This document shows, in pieces, positions 35,468 through 38,458 of a DNA stretch of 38,458 bases. Under the pieces are notes generated by a model that saw only the letters and a list, made by a program, of their open reading frames with translations, ran no database searches and was not told the origin of the DNA. This DNA comes from CAZHVS01 sp964536015 (GTDB lineage: Bacteria; Bacteroidota; Ignavibacteria; Ignavibacteriales; Ignavibacteriaceae). The stretch spans positions 1 through 38,458 of the forward strand of contig CAZHVS010000026.1 in NCBI GenBank assembly GCA_964536015.1, written 5' to 3'. Made by a program: the position numbers and the translations under genes. The first letter of the stretch is position 1, and the number at the start of each line of letters is the position of its first letter.

Positions 35468-38128
35468 TTAATTATCTCCATATTTTTTTAAGAACCATAC
35501 TTTAACCAGGTGCGTTATTATTGCATATGAAATTAAAAAGATGATAATCCACAACCAGTAAATTAACGGTAGAGGGACAAGTCCGAATGCCCCAGCCAGG
35601 GGTGAGTAAGGCAACCAGACACCTATAAGCATTATCAATAAGGTAGTTAGTGTCATTGGTAAAGATGCACGACTGCCAAAGAATGGGATTTTGCGGGTGC
35701 GAATTATATGTACAATTAATGTTTGTGTTAATAGCGATTCTACAAACCAACCGGTCTGAAACAACTTTTCAAGAAATTCTTTTTGCGTGTTTTCAATTAA
35801 TGGATTTGCAAATTGATATGCACCAAAGAAGAACCACATTAATGCGTAAGTAGCATAATCAAAGATTGAACTTATTGGTCCAATAACAACCATAAATTTC
35901 TTAATATTATCGATACGCCACTTCAATGGTTTAACCACTATTTCTTTATCAACATTGTCGGTAGGAATTCCGGTTTGTGAAAAATCATAAAGTAAATTGT
36001 TAAGAAGTATTTGAATTGGTTTCATCGGAAGAAACGGGAATAAGTAACTTGCACCAACAACACTAAACATATTTCCGAAGTTGGAGCTTGCACCCATACG
36101 AATATACTTAACAATGTTCGCAAATACTTTTCTTCCTTCTATTATGCCTTCTTCAAGAACCAGTAAATTTTTCTCCAATAAAACAATGTCTGCTGCTTCT
36201 TTTGCAACATCAACAGCAGAGTCAACTGAAATTCCTACATCTGCTGCACGCATAGAAGGAGAGTCATTTATGCCGTCACCCATATAACCAACAACATGCC
36301 CGGCTTGCCTTAGAGAAATAATAACTTTTTCTTTCTGCAATGGAGATAGTTTTGCAAACACATCAAAATTTTGTACAGTATTATGGAACTCTTCATGTGA
36401 TAAACGGTCTAACTCATCTCCCGTTATAACACGATCAACTTCAAGTCCGACATCTTTGCAAACTTTTTTTGTAACAAGTGAGTTATCACCTGTTAATATT
36501 TTTACTTTTACACCTGCGTTCTGTAAACTTTTTATTGCCTGAGAAGCCGACTCTTTTGGAGGATCGAAGAATGCAATATATCCGAGTAGAATTAATTCTT
36601 TTTCGTCGCTTACGTTAAAGGTATTTTTTACTGCAGGAAAATCTTTATAAGCAATTGCAAGTACGCGGTATCCATTATTATTTAATTTTTCAACTTCTTC
36701 ATACAAGTCATCGTGTATCATATCTATAAGTGGATAAATTTCGTCATCCACCTGGTAGTGTGTGCAGACATTATAGATTTCTTCAACTGCACCTTTGCAA
36801 ATAAGGACGTGATCACCTTCATATTCAACAATTACCGACATTCTTCTTCTTTGAAAATCAAACGGAAGTTCATCAACCAGCGAGCATTTGCCTTCTACAT
36901 TTAGTTCTATATGCGAAAGAACAGCTCTGTCAATCAGGTTTCTTAGTCCTGTTTGATAAAAACTATTTAAGTAAGCATATTGAAGCACCTCATTGCTTTC
37001 ATCACCGATAATGTTTACATGTTTTTCAAGCACAACTTTGTCTTGTGTAAGTGTTCCGGTTTTATCAGTACAAAGAATATCAACCGCTCCTAAATTCTGG
37101 ATAGAAGATAATTGCTTAACAATAACTTTCTTCTTTGACATTGTTAAAGCACCTTTTGCAAGGTTTACCGTAACTATCATCGGCAGCATCTCTGGAGTTA
37201 AGCCTACGGCAATAGAAAGTCCAAACAACAAAGCTTCAATCCAGTTTCCTTTTGTGATGCCAACAATCATAAATACTGCAAAAACCATTACCACCATAAA
37301 ACGAATCATTAGCCATGTAAATGATTTTACTCCTTTATCAAAACTTGTCTCTATTCTTTTCTCGGTAAGTTTTTCAGATATTGAACCAAAATAGGTGCGC
37401 GTTCCGGTATTGATAACAATTCCACGTGCGGTTCCGCTTAATACGTTGCTGCCCTGGAAACAAGCATTTTGCAGTTCGAAAATAAATCCACTTTCAAGTT
37501 TAATTTCTTCGGCTTTTTTCTCAATCGGCATCGACTCACCGGTTAGCACAGATTGACTTACAAAGGAATCTTTTGCAGTAATCAATCTCAAGTCAGCGGG
37601 TATAATAGACCCAGCCTGAAGAATTACGATATCACCGGGCACAACATCGGACATTGGTAAATCTGTTTCAACGCCGTCGCGCAATACTATCACCCGCGAC
37701 TGCACTCTTTTGCCAAGTGATTCTACGGCATTGGATGAACGTCTATCCAGGATATAAGACAATCCAACACTAAGCATAACCATTGCACTTACAATAAAAG
37801 TAGATTTAATTTCTCCTATAAATCCAGAGACTAATGCAATAATAAGCAACTGAATTACAAGCGGGCTGCGGCATCTATTAAATATATCTGCCCAAAAGCC
37901 AAGAGTTTTTGAATGAGCAAGCTCATTTAATCCATACTCATCAAGACGTTTTTCAGCTTCTTCAGATGATAATCCCTTGATACCGGAATTTAATCTTGCC
38001 AGATTCTCCTGCACGTTTAGACTACAAAGTTCTATCAATGATTTTTCGTTATCCGAAAATTGATGTGGGGATTTTGCCTCTTTTGTTAATACAGAAGGAT
38101 AAATTTTGGAAAAGATGGATTTAGTCAT
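35468..38128 (-). CDS. mgtA: Magnesium-translocating P-type ATPase (P3B)
   Basis: The 886-residue protein is a full-length MgtA. The N-terminal cation-ATPase domain reads GLSSEEAEKRLDEYGLNEL. The actuator has VPGDIVILQAG and LTGES. The phosphorylation site is CTDKTGTLTQ with Asp near 354. The hinge is GDGINDSPSMRAADVGISVDSAVDVAKEAADIVLL. MgtA-specific membrane segments include NNLLYDFSQTGIPTDNVD and MVVIGPISSIFDYATYALMWF. It imports Mg2+ under limitation. The start ATG has AAAGGGA 6 nt upstream, and that SD is complementary to TCCCTTT further up the leader. It is first in a two-gene operon with the EIIA-like protein. Confidence 0.95.
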   Translation of the reverse strand: MTKSIFSKIYPSVLTKEAKSPHQFSDNEKSLIELCSLNVQENLARLNSGIKGLSSEEAEKRLDEYGLNELAHSKTLGFWADIFNRCRSPLVIQLLIIALVSGFIGEIKSTFIVSAMVMLSVGLSYILDRRSSNAVESLGKRVQSRVIVLRDGVETDLPMSDVVPGDIVILQAGSIIPADLRLITAKDSFVSQSVLTGESMPIEKKAEEIKLESGFIFELQNACFQGSNVLSGTARGIVINTGTRTYFGSISEKLTEKRIETSFDKGVKSFTWLMIRFMVVMVFAVFMIVGITKGNWIEALLFGLSIAVGLTPEMLPMIVTVNLAKGALTMSKKKVIVKQLSSIQNLGAVDILCTDKTGTLTQDKVVLEKHVNIIGDESNEVLQYAYLNSFYQTGLRNLIDRAVLSHIELNVEGKCSLVDELPFDFQRRRMSVIVEYEGDHVLICKGAVEEIYNVCTHYQVDDEIYPLIDMIHDDLYEEVEKLNNNGYRVLAIAYKDFPAVKNTFNVSDEKELILLGYIAFFDPPKESASQAIKSLQNAGVKVKILTGDNSLVTKKVCKDVGLEVDRVITGDELDRLSHEEFHNTVQNFDVFAKLSPLQKEKVIISLRQAGHVVGYMGDGINDSPSMRAADVGISVDSAVDVAKEAADIVLLEKNLLVLEEGIIEGRKVFANIVKYIRMGASSNFGNMFSVVGASYLFPFLPMKPIQILLNNLLYDFSQTGIPTDNVDKEIVVKPLKWRIDNIKKFMVVIGPISSIFDYATYALMWFFFGAYQFANPLIENTQKEFLEKLFQTGWFVESLLTQTLIVHIIRTRKIPFFGSRASLPMTLTTLLIMLIGVWLPYSPLAGAFGLVPLPLIYWLWIIIFLISYAIITHLVKVWFLKKYGDN

Positions 38129-38134
38129 CAGCAG

Positions 38135-38300
38135 TCCCTTTCATTTGTAATGTAGGAGAGACAATTTAAAGACCCGCAAGTATCTTTAACCGTTAAGCAG
38201 TAAATTTTTATGCTTAAATTTTTATAGCCGAATAAAGTATTGAGTGTCATTGGCACCTCTAAAAATAATTTCCTTAGAAGAGCCAATCATTAAAAAGGGA
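38135..38300 (-). promoter_or_regulatory. Structured mgtA leader with SD-sequestering pairing
   Basis: On the minus strand TCCCTTT (38300-38294) is exactly complementary to AAAGGGA (38141-38135), the mgtA SD. Between them lie three hairpins. The first runs 38287-38249 (ATTGGC/GCCAAT plus an inner CTTCTAA/TTTAGAG-type helix with one mismatch). The second is 38217-38193 (TTAAGCA/TGCTTAA). The third is 38189-38166 (TTAAAGA/TCTTTAA). Together they would form a multibranched leader closed over the SD. I could not match it to the known M-box, and it has no intrinsic terminator, so control would be translational or by Rho. Confidence 0.5.
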
Positions 38301-38309
38301 AAGGCAATC

Positions 38310-38372
38310 CTAAGGCAGGTTGTAAAAAAATGTCAAATTATAATTAGCGCCAGGTTCATCTGAATCGGGCAT
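38310..38372 (-). CDS. Putative mgtA leader peptide (MgtL-like)
   Basis: The ORF encodes 20 residues, MPDSDEPGANYNLTFFYNLP, and ends in TAG. A strong SD, AAAAAGGA, sits 6 nt before ATG. The N-terminus is acidic and proline-containing (P-D-S-D-E-P), like the E. coli/Salmonella MgtL leader, whose Asp/Glu-Pro run senses low Mg2+ by ribosome destabilisation. The stop lies 9 nt before the anti-SD segment of the leader, so a ribosome near the end would cover it. Sequence similarity to MgtL beyond composition is absent; it may have arisen independently or be a chance ORF. Confidence 0.5.
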   Translation of the reverse strand: MPDSDEPGANYNLTFFYNLP

Positions 38373-38398
38373 TCGATTTCCTTTTTATTTTTATAAGT

Positions 38399-38406
38399 CA
38401 AAATTA
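38399..38406 (-). promoter_or_regulatory. Candidate -7 element of the mgtA leader transcript
   Basis: TAATTTTG on the minus strand matches TAnnTTTG. A -33 TTG is not clear (TTT at the expected spacing). Transcription from here would begin near 38392, just before the SD of the leader ORF, and give a leader of about 260 nt to mgtA. The remaining 52 nt to the window end are A/T-rich with no gene that I can see. Confidence 0.45.
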
Positions 38407-38458
38407 GCAATTTTTCTAAATGTAGAAAAATTTTTTTTAATAGTTGGCAGAATGGAAA

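Noticed and set aside
38129..38300. Known M-box (ykoK) Mg2+ riboswitch upstream of mgtA
   Set aside because: Size is similar, but I could not find the conserved M-box segments in order; only a short GCCAAUG is shared, which here is part of a simple hairpin. Left as an unassigned structured leader.
38307..38336. Sigma70-like promoter TTGACA-N18-TAGGAT for mgtA
   Set aside because: It lies inside the leader ORF, the -10 is weak, and the organism seems to use TAnnTTTG promoters. Kept only as an alternative.

Overview
The window is AT-rich (roughly one third G+C by eye) and reads as the chromosome of a Bacteroidota/Chlorobi-group bacterium, most likely an Ignavibacteria-type organism. Pointers are the TAnnTTTG-type promoter in front of the tRNA, a BatA/von Willebrand protein, an outer-membrane beta-barrel with a carboxypeptidase-like N-terminal domain, a YIP1 protein, a mitochondrial-type aconitase and a DUF4905-like protein. 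Unlike classical Bacteroides, many genes keep a recognisable Shine-Dalgarno (SD) sequence. The placement is an inference from gene content only.

Layout. 1-4518 (minus): a terminator, a BatA-like membrane von Willebrand protein and aconitase. 4634-7005 (plus): an FAD-linked 2-hydroxyacid dehydrogenase and a SAM methyltransferase. 7030-11484 (minus): a compact run of tryptophanase, a DUF4905-like protein, AmrA (AMMECR1), AmrB (Memo) and a Rossmann/DUF2520 protein. 11675-12493 (plus): a YIP1 membrane protein, separated by a bidirectional terminator from 12554-27647 (minus), which holds an outer-membrane receptor, PriA, a lipoprotein, an LD-carboxypeptidase, class I fructose-1,6-bisphosphatase, two ABC-exporter half-transporters, SerRS and LeuRS. 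27785-30577 (minus): the remains of a kdp potassium locus. kdpF and kdpE are intact, but kdpA runs directly into the 3' part of kdpD, so kdpB, kdpC and most of kdpD are missing. 30745-32008 (minus): a secreted SnoaL/DUF4440 protein and a TauE/SafE permease. 32140-34342 (plus): CysRS, a YgjP-like metalloprotease that lacks an ATG start, and initiator tRNA-Met. A decayed GIY-YIG fragment follows the tRNA and is flanked by a second copy of the tRNA 3' end. 34650-38458 (minus): MgtA Mg2+ ATPase, a translationally coupled EIIA-Ntr-like protein, and a long leader upstream of mgtA.

The most interesting part is the mgtA leader (38129-38406). It holds a TAnnTTTG-type -7 element, then a 20-codon ORF with a good SD and an acidic/proline-rich N-terminus (MPDSDEPG...), reminiscent of the enterobacterial MgtL leader peptide. 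Three successive hairpins follow, bracketed by a 7-nt segment exactly complementary to the mgtA SD. This looks like an uncharacterised translation-coupled Mg2+ (or ribosome-state) switch. Second are the kdp deletion junction, which sits in a probable microhomology and leaves a KdpE-type operator in place, and the tRNA-fMet/GIY-YIG duplication, which looks like the scar of a small tRNA-targeting element.

All functional calls come from motifs read by eye; no database search was run.
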